Source: Cellulomonas sp. RIT-PI-Y (GTDB lineage Bacteria > Actinomycetota > Actinomycetes > Actinomycetales > Cellulomonadaceae). Taken from it: DNA of 64,000 bases. Positions 18,056-26,860 of the stretch are shown here, piece after piece. A program made the position numbers and the translations under genes. Position 1 is the stretch's first letter, and each line of letters begins with the position of its first letter. A model generated the notes under the pieces. It did not search any database and was not told the DNA's origin. It worked only from the letters and a program-made list of their open reading frames with translations. The stretch lies in contig NZ_JANZKP010000005.1 of NCBI RefSeq assembly GCF_025642745.1, positions 1-64,000 of the forward strand, read 5' to 3'.

Positions 18056-18085
18056 GTGGGGGGTGGCCTGCGCGCCACCCCCCAC
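18056..18085 (+). terminator. Strong intercistronic hairpin between subunit and peptidase genes
   Basis: A perfect 12-bp stem, GTGGGGGGTGGC (18056-18067) and GCCACCCCCCAC (18074-18085), with loop CTGCGC. It begins 5 nt after the stop of the 242-aa subunit gene and lies 45 nt before the GTG of the signal peptidase gene. No U-tract follows. Probably a partial terminator or 3' mRNA stabiliser that makes more subunit than peptidase. Confidence 0.6.
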
Positions 18086-18129
18086 CCCGACCGTCCGCAC
18101 CCCGCGCCGCCGACCCCGAGAGGAGCACC

Positions 18130-18954
18130 GTGGCCCGATTCCGCAGCCCTCGCCGCTGGTACGACTCGCCCTGGCGGATCGCCGGACAGGCGGTGTCCAG
18201 CGCGCTGGTGATCGCCCTGATCGCCGTGGTCGTGGCCCTGCTCGGGGTGCCGAGGCTGACCGGCGGTGCCTCGCTCACCGTCCTCTCCGGATCGATGGAG
18301 CCCACGTTCGCGCCCGGCGATGTCCTCGTCGTGCGCGGCGTGACCGGCGACGACGTCTGCACCGACGTCGGGGTCGGTGACGTGATCAGCTACTTCCCCG
18401 AGCCGGGCGATCCGACGCTGATCAGCCACCGGGTGGTCGGCAAGAGCATCGGCGACGTCGGCGACGGCACCCGCTGCCGCCTGGTGACCCGTGGCGACGC
18501 CAACACCGCGGTCGACGCGCCGGTCTCACCGGAGCAGGTGCGCGGGGTGCTGCTGTACGGCGTGCCCAAGCTCGGCTGGGTCCGGCAGTGGGCGGGGGAG
18601 CACGTGCAGACGCTGATGGTCGCGGCGGCCGTCGCGCTGATCGGCTGGGGCGTGTGGTCCTCGACCCGGCGGCCGCGGACCCGGGTGTACGCGCTGCCCA
18701 CCGGCCCGGACGGGGACGGCGGGGCCCCGGTGGCTCGGACCGGCACCGTGCCGACCTCTCCCACCCGGGCGGCGACCGCCCTCGACGACCGCGAACTGCG
18801 CGCCCGGGAGCTCGACCTGCACGCCCGCGAGCTCGCGCTGCGCGAGCGGGAGCTGGCGTTCGCCCGGCACCGCGCGGGCCTGGAGCCGTCCGGTCCCGGA
18901 CCGGTTCTCGCGCCGGCCCCGACCGCCCCCTCGACCGTTGGACGTGACACCTGA
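18130..18954 (+). CDS. SipW-like signal peptidase I
   Basis: A 274-aa type I signal peptidase of the archaeal/ER/SipW class. Two membrane helices (about 19-40 and 154-176) flank the catalytic domain. The catalytic serine is Ser55 in S-G-S-M-E-P-T; where bacterial LepB has lysine, this protein has His100 in L-I-S-H-R-V-V-G, the SipW/ER-type dyad. After the second helix there is a cytoplasmic coiled-coil-like run (DDRELRARELDLHARELALRERELAFARH written here in parts: RELRARELDL, HARELALRERE) with heptad spacing. It follows three alternate-signal-peptide substrates and surely processes them. GTG start with GAGAGGAGCACC upstream; stop overlaps the next ATG by one base. Confidence 0.9.
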   Translation: MARFRSPRRWYDSPWRIAGQAVSSALVIALIAVVVALLGVPRLTGGASLTVLSGSMEPTFAPGDVLVVRGVTGDDVCTDVGVGDVISYFPEPGDPTLISHRVVGKSIGDVGDGTRCRLVTRGDANTAVDAPVSPEQVRGVLLYGVPKLGWVRQWAGEHVQTLMVAAAVALIGWGVWSSTRRPRTRVYALPTGPDGDGGAPVARTGTVPTSPTRAATALDDRELRARELDLHARELALRERELAFARHRAGLEPSGPGPVLAPAPTAPSTVGRDT

Positions 18955-19889
18955 TGGCCGCCCGCACCCTTCTGCTGCCCACCGCGACCGGCGATCCGCG
19001 GGCTGTCCGCTACGACGACGGCACGCTGTCCGCGCGCGGCCGCGGGCTCGCGGGGATCCTCGCCACTCTGCTGCTGATCGGCGGCGTGGGGGTGCTGGCG
19101 GCCGCCGGGATCACCCCGACCACGGGCGGTTCCCGCAGCGGCGCGGTGGCCACGTCCGCCGCGCCGACCGGCGATCCCGCAGCGTCGAGCGGGGGCCGGG
19201 CCGCCACGAGCGCAGGCCGGACCGCCACGAGCGCGGTCCCGGCCGCCGAGACGGTCGCCAGCGCGATCGTCGCCGAGTGGGACGGGCCCACCGTGCACGT
19301 CGACTGGACCGGTCGGACCTATCGCACCGTCGAGGCGGACTTCGTCGGCGACCGGGTGGCGGTGCCCGGGGACCGGGTCTCCCGCACCCTCACGCTGCGC
19401 AACGACGGGCCCTCGGACGCGGTGCTGACCGTGGCGCTCGCGGTCGGTCAGGATCTGCCGGCCGGCACGGCGAATCCCGACCTCGCCCAGGCCGTCGAGC
19501 TGTTCTGGGACGTCGCGGGCGTCACCGGCGCCGAGCGGTTCGCCACCCTGCTCGACCGGACGACGCCGACCGTGGCCGAGGTCGCGGTGCCCCGCGGCGG
19601 GACCGCTCGGATCACCCTCGGCTTCGAGCTGCCCGCCGACACCACCGCCCACCTGAACGCGGCCACCGACTCCACGGCGTTGACCTTCCGGGTCGAGGCC
19701 CGGATGCAGGGCGACACCACCGTGACCCCCCGCTCCGGCGTGCTGGCGGTCACCGGGTCGCAGGTGCTCGGCGCGGTCCTGGTCGTGGTCGGCCTGCTGC
19801 TGGCCGGCTGGCTGCTGCTGCTGATCGCGCGACGCCGTCGACGGTGCGCGGACTGCGGTCGGCCCGTGCATCGTCGCGAGCGCGACTGA
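18954..19889 (+). CDS. Cell-wall-anchored surface protein with LAVTG sorting signal
   Basis: A 311-aa protein coupled to the signal peptidase gene (TGATG overlap). An N-terminal membrane/signal segment (RGLAGILATLLLIGGVGVLAAAG, about 30-52) is followed by an Ala/Thr/Ser-rich stalk and a beta domain (YRTVEADFVGDRVAVPGDR; RTLTLRNDGPSDAVLTVAL) resembling Ig-like fibre-anchor domains. The C-terminus has L-A-V-T-G, a hydrophobic helix and R-R-R-R-R, the arrangement of a class E sortase signal (LAxTG). Unusually, a C-A-D-C-G tail of about 16 residues follows the basic cluster. Likely the wall anchor of the SipW-dependent fibre. No sortase gene is in the window. Confidence 0.8.
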   Translation: MAARTLLLPTATGDPRAVRYDDGTLSARGRGLAGILATLLLIGGVGVLAAAGITPTTGGSRSGAVATSAAPTGDPAASSGGRAATSAGRTATSAVPAAETVASAIVAEWDGPTVHVDWTGRTYRTVEADFVGDRVAVPGDRVSRTLTLRNDGPSDAVLTVALAVGQDLPAGTANPDLAQAVELFWDVAGVTGAERFATLLDRTTPTVAEVAVPRGGTARITLGFELPADTTAHLNAATDSTALTFRVEARMQGDTTVTPRSGVLAVTGSQVLGAVLVVVGLLLAGWLLLLIARRRRRCADCGRPVHRRERD

Positions 19890-19893
19890 CCGC

Positions 19894-20436
19894 TCAGAGC
19901 CGCCCGGAGGCCACCAGCGCCGCGACCACGATCCCGGCGGTCGCCAGGATCCCGCCGACCGACCCGGCCACGACGATCCCGGCCAGCTGCACGCCGCCCA
20001 TCCGCTCCTTCCAGCCGAGGGCACGGGCCGGTTCCCGGATGATCCGGTGCCCGTCGTCGGAGGAGAAGCGGTAGTCGACCACCTGCTGCCCGTCCGGACC
20101 CCAGATCTTCTCGGAGGACCGCCGGATCGTCCGGCCCTGGAACTGCTCGGTGCGGGCCGACGCGGACAGGACCGGCAGCCCGGCGGACCAGGTGAGGTCG
20201 TCGTGGTCGTCCACGATGGTCAGGCGGTGGGTCGACTCGTCCAGCCGCACCCGGTGCTGGACCACGACGCGTCGGCCACCCGCGCCGAGCGGACCGTGCC
20301 AGTGGGCGTCGGCGAGCCGGATCCGGAGGTCGAGGCCCTCGGCGGTCGGGACCACCTCGTAGGGGGTCCCGGCGGCCCGGGCGGTGACGGCGGTGATGAG
20401 GTCGGCGGCTGTCGAGGTCACCCAGGATGGTCGCAC
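19894..20436 (-). CDS. Hypothetical protein with one C-terminal membrane helix
   Basis: A 180-aa protein of no recognised family. The N-terminal 110 residues look like a small soluble alpha/beta domain (TAADLITAVTARAAG; LRIRLADAHWHG; HRVRLDESTHRLTIVDDHDDL). A C-terminal hydrophobic stretch with glycines (VQLAGIVVAGSVGGILATAGIVVAALVA) is a membrane anchor. GTG at 20436 is used; a second in-frame GTG at 20421 would give a shorter N-terminus. It is convergent with the surface operon (4 bp gap) and lies downstream of the ino1 terminator, so it has its own promoter. Confidence 0.65.
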   Translation of the reverse strand: MRPSWVTSTAADLITAVTARAAGTPYEVVPTAEGLDLRIRLADAHWHGPLGAGGRRVVVQHRVRLDESTHRLTIVDDHDDLTWSAGLPVLSASARTEQFQGRTIRRSSEKIWGPDGQQVVDYRFSSDDGHRIIREPARALGWKERMGGVQLAGIVVAGSVGGILATAGIVVAALVASGRL

Positions 20437-20440
20437 GCGG

Positions 20441-20478
20441 AACGGCCCCGCCTCTCGTTCGTGAGAGACGGGGCCGTT
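20441..20478 (-). terminator. Terminator hairpin after ino1
   Basis: AACGGCCCCG (20441-20450) pairs with CGGGGCCGTT (20469-20478), extended inside by CTCTC/GAGAG around the loop GTTCGT. It lies about 60 bp past the ino1 stop and directly before the start of the next minus-strand gene. It has the shape of an intrinsic terminator, though without a clear U-tract as is common in high-GC actinobacteria. Confidence 0.65.
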
Positions 20479-20539
20479 CGTGCGTTCCGTCAGGGGCGAG
20501 GTCTCGCTGCGCTCGTCCTCACCCCGCGCCGGACTCCGG

Positions 20540-21634
20540 TCAGCGCTCGATGTCGCCGCGGATGAAGGCCTCGACCAAGCCGCGACCCTCCTGGTCCTCG
20601 TGCTGGACCGGCGGGGACTTCATGAAGTAGGTCGACGCCGACAGGATCGGGCCGCCGATCCCACGGTCCTTGGCGATCTTCGCGGCGCGGACGGCGTCGA
20701 TGATGATGCCGGCCGAGTTCGGGGAGTCCCAGACCTCGAGCTTGTACTCCAGGTTCAGGGGCACCTCGCCGAACGCGCGACCCTCGAGGCGGACGTAGGC
20801 CCACTTGCGGTCATCGAGCCACGCGACGTAGTCAGACGGGCCGATGTGGACGTTGCGGTCGTCCTTCTTGCCCGCCAGCGGACCGTCCTGCAGGTTCGAG
20901 GTGACGGCCTGGGTCTTGGAGATCTTCTTGGACTCCAGGCGCTCGCGCTCGAGCATGTTCTTGAAGTCCATGTTGCCGCCGACGTTCAGCTGGTACGTGC
21001 GGTCCAGGATGACGCCGCGGTCCTCGAACAGCCGGGCCAGGACGCGGTGGGTGATGGTCGCGCCGACCTGGGACTTGATGTCGTCGCCGACGATCGGGAC
21101 ACCGGCGTCCTCGAACTTCTTGGCCCAGACCGGGTCGGAGGCGATGAACACCGGCAGGGCGTTCACGAACGCGACGCCCGCGTCGATGGCGGCCTGCGCG
21201 TAGAACTTGTCGGCCTCCTCGGAGCCCACCGGCAGGTAGGACACCAGGACGTCGACCTTGGCGTCCTTGAGCACCTGGACCACGTCCACGGCCTCGGCGT
21301 CCGACTCCTCGATGGTCTGCGCGTAGTACTTGCCCACGCCGTCCAGGGTCGGGCCGCGCTGCACGGTCACGCCGAGCGGCGGGACGTCGGCGATCTTGAT
21401 CGTGTTGTTCTCCGAGGCGCCGATGGCCTCGGACAGGTCGAAGCCGACCTTCTTCGCGTCCACGTCGAACGCCGCGACGAACTGCAGGTCGGAGACGTGG
21501 TAGTCGCCGAACTGCACGTGCATCAGACCGGGCACCTTGCCCGACGGGTCGGCGTCGGCGTAGTAGTGCACGCCCTGGACAAGCGACGAGGCGCAGTTGC
21601 CCACACCGGCGATCGCAACGCGGATGGCAGTCAT
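20540..21634 (-). CDS. ino1: Inositol-3-phosphate synthase
   Basis: A 364-aa protein of the short actinobacterial/archaeal MIPS group, which converts glucose 6-phosphate to 1L-myo-inositol 1-phosphate with NAD as cofactor. The product feeds phosphatidylinositol, mycothiol and PIM synthesis. The Rossmann start [16 protein letters not shown] and the conserved [28 protein letters not shown] and D-A-V-R-A-A-K motifs (active-site lysines) are present. ATG at 21634 overlaps the PadR gene stop by ATGA, so it is translated with that regulator, the same order as Rv0046c-Rv0047c. Call secure. Confidence 0.96.
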   Translation of the reverse strand: MTAIRVAIAGVGNCASSLVQGVHYYADADPSGKVPGLMHVQFGDYHVSDLQFVAAFDVDAKKVGFDLSEAIGASENNTIKIADVPPLGVTVQRGPTLDGVGKYYAQTIEESDAEAVDVVQVLKDAKVDVLVSYLPVGSEEADKFYAQAAIDAGVAFVNALPVFIASDPVWAKKFEDAGVPIVGDDIKSQVGATITHRVLARLFEDRGVILDRTYQLNVGGNMDFKNMLERERLESKKISKTQAVTSNLQDGPLAGKKDDRNVHIGPSDYVAWLDDRKWAYVRLEGRAFGEVPLNLEYKLEVWDSPNSAGIIIDAVRAAKIAKDRGIGGPILSASTYFMKSPPVQHEDQEGRGLVEAFIRGDIER

Positions 21635-22278
21635 CCTCGCTCCTTCTGAGGTTGAGCCGCTGGGTCAGCACCCGCGGCGTTCGTGCGGTGATCGACCTGC
21701 TGGTCGGCTCCGCTGGGACGGGCGCCGCGGGTGCCGCGCTCGTGGTCGATGAGGTCGTCGAGCCAGCGGACCTCGCGCTCGACCTGGTCGAGCCCGTGGC
21801 GCTGCAGCTCGAGGGTGTACTCGTCCATCCGCACGCGGGTGCGGGTGAGCGAGTCGTGGATCAGCTCCAGCCGCTCGGTGAGCCGGGTCCGCCGGCCCTC
21901 CAGGATGCGCAGCCGGGTCTCGGCGTCGGTCTGCCCGAAGAACGCGAACCGGAAACCGAAGTTCTCGTCCTCCCACGCGGCGGGGCCGGAGGAGGCCAGC
22001 ACGTTCTGGAACTGCTCCTTGCCGTCCGCGGTGAGCTGGTACACGATCCGTGCCCGCTTGCCGGACAGGGCGTGCGCCGGGGCCTCGGACCCGTCGGAGC
22101 CGGAGATCCAGCCCCGGGCGGCCAGCGACTTCAGGCACGGGTACAGCGATCCGTAGCTGAGGGCGCGGAACGATCCGAGCAGGAGGTTGAGCCGCTTGCG
22201 CAGCTCGTAGCCGTGCATCGGGGAGTCGTGCAGCAGCCCGAGGATCGCGGACTCGAGCACATCGGACCGTGCGCGCAT
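21631..22278 (-). CDS. PadR-family transcriptional regulator
   Basis: A 215-aa PadR regulator: N-terminal winged helix ([43 protein letters not shown]) and a C-terminal coiled-coil dimerisation domain ([22 protein letters not shown]). ATG at 22278 has GGAGGG 6 nt upstream; longer frames are not supported. It is co-translated with ino1 (ATGA). A PadR-type palindrome at 22347-22367 lies about 70 bp upstream, so it probably represses its own operon and hence inositol synthesis. The ligand is unknown. Confidence 0.92.
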   Translation of the reverse strand: MRARSDVLESAILGLLHDSPMHGYELRKRLNLLLGSFRALSYGSLYPCLKSLAARGWISGSDGSEAPAHALSGKRARIVYQLTADGKEQFQNVLASSGPAAWEDENFGFRFAFFGQTDAETRLRILEGRRTRLTERLELIHDSLTRTRVRMDEYTLELQRHGLDQVEREVRWLDDLIDHERGTRGARPSGADQQVDHRTNAAGADPAAQPQKERG

Positions 22279-22346
22279 CTGCCCTCCCTCGACCCTGAGC
22301 GCCCCGACCGGTCCGATCCGGACGGATCGAACCGAGAGCTCGACGT

Positions 22347-22367
22347 GATGTATCGAATTGATACATC
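22347..22367. promoter_or_regulatory. PadR operator (palindrome)
   Basis: Perfect inverted repeat GATGTATC-N5-GATACATC. ATGTAT/ATACAT half-sites are the classic PadR recognition sequence. It is in the 332-bp region between padR-ino1 (minus) and the penicillin-binding protein gene (plus), 69 bp upstream of the PadR start. It is also the most AT-rich spot of the surroundings. Autoregulation is inferred. Confidence 0.72.
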
Positions 22368-22539
22368 GAGGACGATAGGGGACCGGGACGATCCGGGCAA
22401 GCACCCGGAATCGGCAGGGTGCGGCAGCCGCCAGGGAGCGAGCTGAGAGGATCGCGCGGGCTCGAAGACGCCTCGTAGCGATCGCGTGAAGGTCGGACCC
22501 GGACGGGTCACCCCGGTCGGCCGGCGGAACCCGCTCCCG

Positions 22540-22545
22540 CATACT
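22540..22545 (+). promoter_or_regulatory. Possible -10 element of the PBP gene
   Basis: CATACT at 22540-22545, 65 bp before the GTG at 22611, is the best -10-like hexamer in the divergent region; no clear -35 is seen. Apart from this and the PadR palindrome I see nothing else in 22279-22610. Confidence 0.3.
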
Positions 22546-22610
22546 GATCCGGGCCCGGCAGCCTGGACGGCGGGGAACGGCGGGGGACACCGAAGACAGG
22601 AAGGCACACC

Positions 22611-24992
22611 GTGGCAGGCACCAACCGACGGTCGACCGGCACGTCCGGCTCCCGCTCCGGGAGCGCGTCGACCCGGTCCACCAGCGCCCAGCGCACCGTG
22701 AAGGACCCGCGGGGCCGTCGGCGGCTGATCGACTACCCGCGCCGCGGCTACACCGGCTTCCGGCGCTGGATCCCGTCCTGGCGCTTCGTGGTCGGCTCGA
22801 TCACCGGCTTCGTCTTCCTGTGCCTGGGCGTCGGCGTCGCCGCGTACGCGCTGACCGAGGTCCCGGAGCCGGACGCGTTCGTCGAGGACCAGACCAGCAC
22901 CGCCTACTTCTCCGACGGAACCACGCCGATCGGCACCTTCCCCGGCCCGAACCGCAACCTGGTCGACTACGACTCGCTGCCGGCCTACGTCGGGCAGGCC
23001 GTGGTCGCCGCCGAGGACCGGACCTTCTTCGAGAACCAGGGCGTGTCGATCACCGGCATGGCCCGGGCGTTCTACAACAACATCACCGGCGGCAAGACCC
23101 AGGGCGGGTCGACCCTGACCCAGCAGTACGTCGAGCGCTACTACGTCGGATCGACCACCACGTCCTACCTCGGCAAGGCCAAGGAGACGCTGATGGCGAT
23201 CAAGATCGCGCAGACCGAGACCAAGGAGCAGATCCTCGGCCGGTACCTCAACACCATCTACTTCGGCCGGGACTCCTACGGCATCGACGCCGCCTCGCTC
23301 GCCTACTTCGGGCACTCCTCCGCAGAGCTGACCGTGCCCGAGGCCGCCATGCTGGCCGGGATCATCCCGTCGCCGAACAACTGGGACCCCGCGGTCAGCC
23401 CGGACAAGGCCGAGCAGCGCTGGAACTACGTGCTGGACCACATGGTCGAGGACGGCTACGTCACCCAGGCCGACCGGGACGCGATGACGTTCCCGGCCGT
23501 CGTGCCCTTCGAGCGGTCGGACACCTACGGCGGCACCAACGGTTACCTGCTGCAGTACGTGAAGGCCGAGCTGATCGCCAACGGCGTCAGCGACGAGATC
23601 ATCAGCTCCGGCGGCCTCAAGATCACCACCACCGTGGACGTCAGCGCCCAGCAGATGGCCGTCGACGCGGTCGGCCGGCTGCGCAGCGGTGAGCTGTCCG
23701 ACGGCGAACAGCCGAGCGCCAACCTCAAGGTCGGGGTGGTCACCACCGATCCGGCCAGCGGCGGCATCGTCGCGATGTACGGCGGTGACGACTTCCTCGC
23801 CGACCAGTACAACCGCGCCACCTACGCGGTGCAGGCCGGGTCGACGTTCAAACCGTTCACCCTGCTCGCCGCGCTGGAGGAGGGCATCCCGCTCACCAGC
23901 CGGTACAACGGCAACAGTCCGCAGACCATCGACGGCTGGGACGGCAGCGCGGTCAACAACTTCGGTGGCACCGACTACGGGAACATCGACCTGATCAAGG
24001 CGACCGCGCAGTCGGTGAACACGGTCTATGCCCAGCTCAACCTGGAGGTCGGGCCGGAGAAGACCGCCCAGATCGCCACGGACTCCGGCATCACCACCCC
24101 GGTGAGCTCGGTGGCGTCCAACGTGCTCGGCGTCGACGACGTGAAGCCGGTGGACATGGCCAACGCCTATGCCACGCTCGCGGCCCAGGGCCAGCACCAC
24201 CAGACCTACATGGTCCGGGAGGCCGCCTACCCGGACGGCGACGTCGCCTACAGCGGGGACAACCAGGCCACCACGATCTACAGCGCCGACGTCGCGGCCG
24301 ACGCGACCTACGCGATGACCCAGGTGGTCCAGCAGGGTTCCGGCAAGACGTGGGTCAAGCCGCTCGGCCGGGAGATCGCCGGCAAGACCGGTACCTCCAA
24401 CGAGAACAAGTCCGCCTGGTTCATGGGCTTCACCCCGAACGTCGTCACCGCCGTGGCCCTGAGCCAGGTGGGCGAGGACGGCAACTCCCGGGTGACGATC
24501 GACCCGTGGGGCGGCGTGAGCGAGGTCACCGGGTCGACCTGGCCCGCCGCGCTCTGGGCGTCGTACATGGAGCAGATCTTCACGCTGCCGCAGTACGCCG
24601 AGGAGCTGAGCTTCCCGGACCGCGCGAACGTCGGGGCGACCTCGGCGCCGGTCCAGACCGCGGTGCCCACCGAGGCGCCGACCGAGGAGGCGCCGGCGGA
24701 GCCGGAGCAGCCCGCCACCGTCGCGGTGCCGTCGGGGCTGGAGGGCCTGCTGTCCAGTGACGCCCAGGCGGCGGTGACCAACGCGGGCCTGGCCGCCCAG
24801 GTGGTCGAGCAGCCGTCGTCGTCGGTGGCCAGCGGCCGGGTGATCTCGATCAGTCCGGGCGCGGGCAGTCAGGTGGTACCCGGATCGGCGGTGACGATCG
24901 TGGTCTCCACCGGACCGGAGGTGGTCCCGGACCCGGCGCCGACGGCGACCCAACCCGCGGCCGACGCGGCCGACCCCGGGACCGGCGGCTGA
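22611..24992 (+). CDS. Class A penicillin-binding protein with PASTA domain
   Basis: A 793-aa bifunctional peptidoglycan synthase (PonA-like). A cytoplasmic Ser/Arg-rich tail (1-55) precedes one membrane helix (about 62-83). The glycosyltransferase domain has Glu135 in E-D-R-T-F-F and G-G-S-T-L-T-Q-Q. The transpeptidase domain has S411-T-F-K, an S-V-N motif and K592-T-G-T. A C-terminal PASTA domain ([19 protein letters not shown] to VVSTGPEVV, about 700-765) probably senses muropeptide or lipid II. GTG start has AGGAAGG upstream. In mycobacteria ponA1 sits in the same ino1/rpsF neighbourhood. Confidence 0.95.
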   Translation: MAGTNRRSTGTSGSRSGSASTRSTSAQRTVKDPRGRRRLIDYPRRGYTGFRRWIPSWRFVVGSITGFVFLCLGVGVAAYALTEVPEPDAFVEDQTSTAYFSDGTTPIGTFPGPNRNLVDYDSLPAYVGQAVVAAEDRTFFENQGVSITGMARAFYNNITGGKTQGGSTLTQQYVERYYVGSTTTSYLGKAKETLMAIKIAQTETKEQILGRYLNTIYFGRDSYGIDAASLAYFGHSSAELTVPEAAMLAGIIPSPNNWDPAVSPDKAEQRWNYVLDHMVEDGYVTQADRDAMTFPAVVPFERSDTYGGTNGYLLQYVKAELIANGVSDEIISSGGLKITTTVDVSAQQMAVDAVGRLRSGELSDGEQPSANLKVGVVTTDPASGGIVAMYGGDDFLADQYNRATYAVQAGSTFKPFTLLAALEEGIPLTSRYNGNSPQTIDGWDGSAVNNFGGTDYGNIDLIKATAQSVNTVYAQLNLEVGPEKTAQIATDSGITTPVSSVASNVLGVDDVKPVDMANAYATLAAQGQHHQTYMVREAAYPDGDVAYSGDNQATTIYSADVAADATYAMTQVVQQGSGKTWVKPLGREIAGKTGTSNENKSAWFMGFTPNVVTAVALSQVGEDGNSRVTIDPWGGVSEVTGSTWPAALWASYMEQIFTLPQYAEELSFPDRANVGATSAPVQTAVPTEAPTEEAPAEPEQPATVAVPSGLEGLLSSDAQAAVTNAGLAAQVVEQPSSSVASGRVISISPGAGSQVVPGSAVTIVVSTGPEVVPDPAPTATQPAADAADPGTGG

Positions 24993-25021
24993 TCGGGTCC
25001 CGCGACCGTCGTCCGACCGGG

Positions 25022-25027
25022 TAGACT
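25022..25027 (+). promoter_or_regulatory. Likely -10 element of the rpsF operon
   Basis: TAGACT at 25022-25027, 129 bp upstream of the rpsF ATG and 14 bp before the S6:S18-type leader hairpin, so transcription would begin near 25034 and include that hairpin. A convincing -35 is not visible. Confidence 0.45.
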
Positions 25028-25040
25028 CGTTGGCTGCTGT

Positions 25041-25075
25041 GCCCTCACGTCGTCGCCATCGACGAACCGGAGGGC
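25041..25075 (+). ncRNA. Candidate S6:S18-binding leader motif in rpsF 5' UTR
   Basis: Outer stem GCCCTC (25041-25046)/GAGGGC (25070-25075), inner stem CGTCG (25048-25052)/CGACG (25060-25064), and an asymmetric internal loop with a single A on the 5' side and AACCG on the 3' side. A two-stem hairpin with CCG in the 3' bulge is the known S6:S18 leader that lets the ribosomal proteins repress their own operon by mimicking 16S rRNA. Position before rpsF, with rpsR in the same operon, supports it. Not tested with a covariance model. Confidence 0.65.
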
Positions 25076-25155
25076 ACGGTCACGCAGCTCGCACGTCATG
25101 TGCGAACCCTCCTGCCACGGAACGACCGTGGCCGCCGAGACCAGAGGAGGTGGGT

Positions 25156-25449
25156 ATGAGCCTGCGTCAGTACGAGATGATGATCATCCTCGACCCCGAG
25201 ACCGACGAGCGCACCGTCGCTCCGTCGCTCGACAAGTACCTGTCGGTCATCAAGACCGAGGGCGGCACCGTCGACAACGTCGACATCTGGGGCCGTCGTC
25301 GTCTGGCCTACGACATCCAGAAGAAGTCCGAGGGCATCTACGCGGTGGTCGACTTCTCGTCCACCCCGGCGACCGCCAAGGAGCTGGACCGTCAGCTGGG
25401 CCTGAACGAGGTCGTCCTGCGCACCAAGGTGCACCGCAAGAACGCCTGA
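25156..25449 (+). CDS. rpsF: Ribosomal protein bS6
   Basis: A 97-aa protein with the S6 signature: N-terminal [12 protein letters not shown], middle [24 protein letters not shown]-terminal VLRTKVHRK. It binds 16S rRNA with S18 in the central domain of the 30S subunit. ATG at 25156 is preceded by GAGGAGGTGGG; the longer frame up to 25030 overlaps the leader and is rejected. First gene of rpsF-ssb-rpsR-rplI. Confidence 0.97.
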   Translation: MSLRQYEMMIILDPETDERTVAPSLDKYLSVIKTEGGTVDNVDIWGRRRLAYDIQKKSEGIYAVVDFSSTPATAKELDRQLGLNEVVLRTKVHRKNA

Positions 25450-25456
25450 GCGTCGG

Positions 25457-25475
25457 TGCACGCGGATAGCGTGCA
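25457..25475 (+). other. Stem-loop between rpsF and ssb
   Basis: Perfect arms TGCACGC (25457-25463) and GCGTGCA (25469-25475) with loop GGATA, 7 nt after the rpsF stop. It also contains TAGCGT, a possible -10 for an internal ssb promoter. Either an mRNA processing/attenuation element or an operator; undecided. Confidence 0.4.
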
Positions 25476-25511
25476 ACGGAACTCACCCCTTCACGAGCCC
25501 GAGGAGCACCC

Positions 25512-26051
25512 ATGGCCGGTGACACAGTCATCACGGTGGTCGGAAACCTCACCGCCGATCCGGAACTGCGGTTCACGCCGTCCGGAGCAGCGGTGGCCAA
25601 CTTCACCGTGGCGTCCACCCCGCGCACCTTCGACCGTCAGAGCAACGAGTGGAAGGACGGCGACACGCTGTTCCTGCGCTGCTCGATCTGGCGCGAGGCC
25701 GCGGAGAACGTCGCCGAGTCCCTGACCAAGGGCACCCGGGTGGTCGTCCAGGGCCGGCTGGTCCAGCGGTCCTACGAGACCCGTGAGGGCGAGAAGCGCA
25801 CCGTCTACGAGATGCAGGTCGACGAGGTCGGCCCCTCGCTCCGTTACGCCTCGGCCAAGCTCACCCGGACCCAGCGGTCCGGCGGTGGCGGCGGCTTCGG
25901 CGGCAACGGCGGCGGCGGGGGCAACTACGGTGGCCAGCAGGGTGGCGGCTTCAACGGTGGCGGCGGCGGGGGCAACCAGCCCGCCGACGACCCGTGGGCC
26001 ACTCCCCAGGGTGGCGGCGGTGGCGGCTACTCGGACGAGCCTCCGTTCTGA
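25512..26051 (+). CDS. ssb: Single-stranded DNA-binding protein
   Basis: A 179-aa SSB. The OB fold occupies residues 1-115 ([62 protein letters not shown]). A Gly-rich low-complexity linker with many GGG runs follows, and the conserved acidic tip D-E-P-P-F recruits replication and repair partners. GAGGAGCACC upstream of the ATG. Genome position between rpsF and rpsR is typical. Confidence 0.97.
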   Translation: MAGDTVITVVGNLTADPELRFTPSGAAVANFTVASTPRTFDRQSNEWKDGDTLFLRCSIWREAAENVAESLTKGTRVVVQGRLVQRSYETREGEKRTVYEMQVDEVGPSLRYASAKLTRTQRSGGGGGFGGNGGGGGNYGGQQGGGFNGGGGGGNQPADDPWATPQGGGGGGYSDEPPF

Positions 26052-26060
26052 TCCGCATCC

Positions 26061-26080
26061 GGGTGGCCTGAGCGCCACCC
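26061..26080 (+). other. Stem-loop after ssb
   Basis: GGGTGGC (26061-26067) and GCCACCC (26074-26080), loop CTGAGC, 9 nt after the ssb stop. May attenuate or protect the transcript before rpsR. No U-tract. Confidence 0.4.
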
Positions 26081-26098
26081 ACCCCATTCACACCCCAT

Positions 26099-26122
26099 CC
26101 CGGGGCATGGCAACGCCCCGGG
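26099..26122 (+). other. Stem-loop upstream of rpsR
   Basis: CCCGGGGC (26099-26106), loop ATGGCAAC, GCCCCGGG (26115-26122), ending 22 nt before the rpsR ATG. With the hairpin at 26061-26080 it forms a double-hairpin spacer between ssb and rpsR. It could protect a processed rpsR-rplI mRNA. Confidence 0.4.
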
Positions 26123-26144
26123 CTCCAAGAGAAGGAGCACCACG

Positions 26145-26381
26145 ATGGCCAAGGCCGTTGTCCGGAAGCCCAAGAAGAAGCAGAACCCGCTCAAGGCGGC
26201 GAAGATCGAGTCGGTCGACTACAAGGACACCGCTCTGCTGCGGAAGTTCATCTCCGACCGCGGGAAGATCCGCGCCCGCCGCGTGACCGGCGTGACCGTC
26301 CAGGAGCAGCGCGCGATCGCGCGGGCCGTGAAGAACGCCCGCGAGATGGCTCTGCTGCCCTACTCGTCGTCGGCTCGCTGA
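26145..26381 (+). CDS. rpsR: Ribosomal protein bS18
   Basis: A 78-aa basic protein with the S18 core: [24 protein letters not shown], then [21 protein letters not shown]. It pairs with S6 in the 30S platform. No CxxC zinc motif is visible, so it is the zinc-independent (C-minus) form. AGAAGGAGCACC is upstream of the ATG; rplI follows after 14 bp. Confidence 0.97.
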   Translation: MAKAVVRKPKKKQNPLKAAKIESVDYKDTALLRKFISDRGKIRARRVTGVTVQEQRAIARAVKNAREMALLPYSSSAR

Positions 26382-26395
26382 GAAGGAGCACCACC

Positions 26396-26845
26396 ATGGC
26401 CAAGCTGATCCTGACCCACGAGGTCACCGGTCTGGGTGCCCCCGGCGACGTCGTCGACGTCAAGGACGGGTACGCCCGCAACTACCTCATCCCTCGCCGC
26501 CTCGCGACCCCGTGGTCCAAGGGCGCCGAGAAGGAGGTCACCGCGATCCGTCGGGCACGCAAGTCCCGCGAGATCGCGACCCTGGACGACGCTCGCGCCG
26601 TCCGCGACTCCCTGCAGTCCTCCGGCGTGACCGTGTCTGCCAAGACCGGTAACGGCGGTCGCCTGTTCGGCGCCGTGTCCACCGCCGAGATCGCCGACGC
26701 CGTCAAGGCGGCCGGTGGCCCGTCGGTCGACCGTCGCAAGATCGAGGTCGCCCAGCCGATCAAGGCTCTGGGCGAGTACGAGGTCCAGGTCCGCCTGCAC
26801 CCCGAGGTCTCCGCCAAGCTGAAGGTCACGGTCGTCGCGGCCTGA
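26396..26845 (+). CDS. rplI: Ribosomal protein bL9
   Basis: A 149-aa L9: N-terminal domain [32 protein letters not shown] broken as [28 protein letters not shown], then the long helix and a C-terminal domain ([21 protein letters not shown]). It binds 23S rRNA near the L1 stalk. AGAAGGAGCACCACC precedes the ATG. A strong terminator hairpin follows at 26861-26895. Confidence 0.96.
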   Translation: MAKLILTHEVTGLGAPGDVVDVKDGYARNYLIPRRLATPWSKGAEKEVTAIRRARKSREIATLDDARAVRDSLQSSGVTVSAKTGNGGRLFGAVSTAEIADAVKAAGGPSVDRRKIEVAQPIKALGEYEVQVRLHPEVSAKLKVTVVAA

Positions 26846-26860
26846 GCCTTCGCCTCGCGG

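Noticed and set aside
20481-20530. Second terminator after the ino1 hairpin
   Set aside because: The GAGGTCTCGCTGCGCTCGTC stretch has only short, imperfect complementarity.
25450-26144. CRISPR-like or tandem repeats in the Gly-rich ssb region
   Set aside because: The repeated GGCGGC is low-complexity coding sequence for the SSB linker, not a spaced repeat array.
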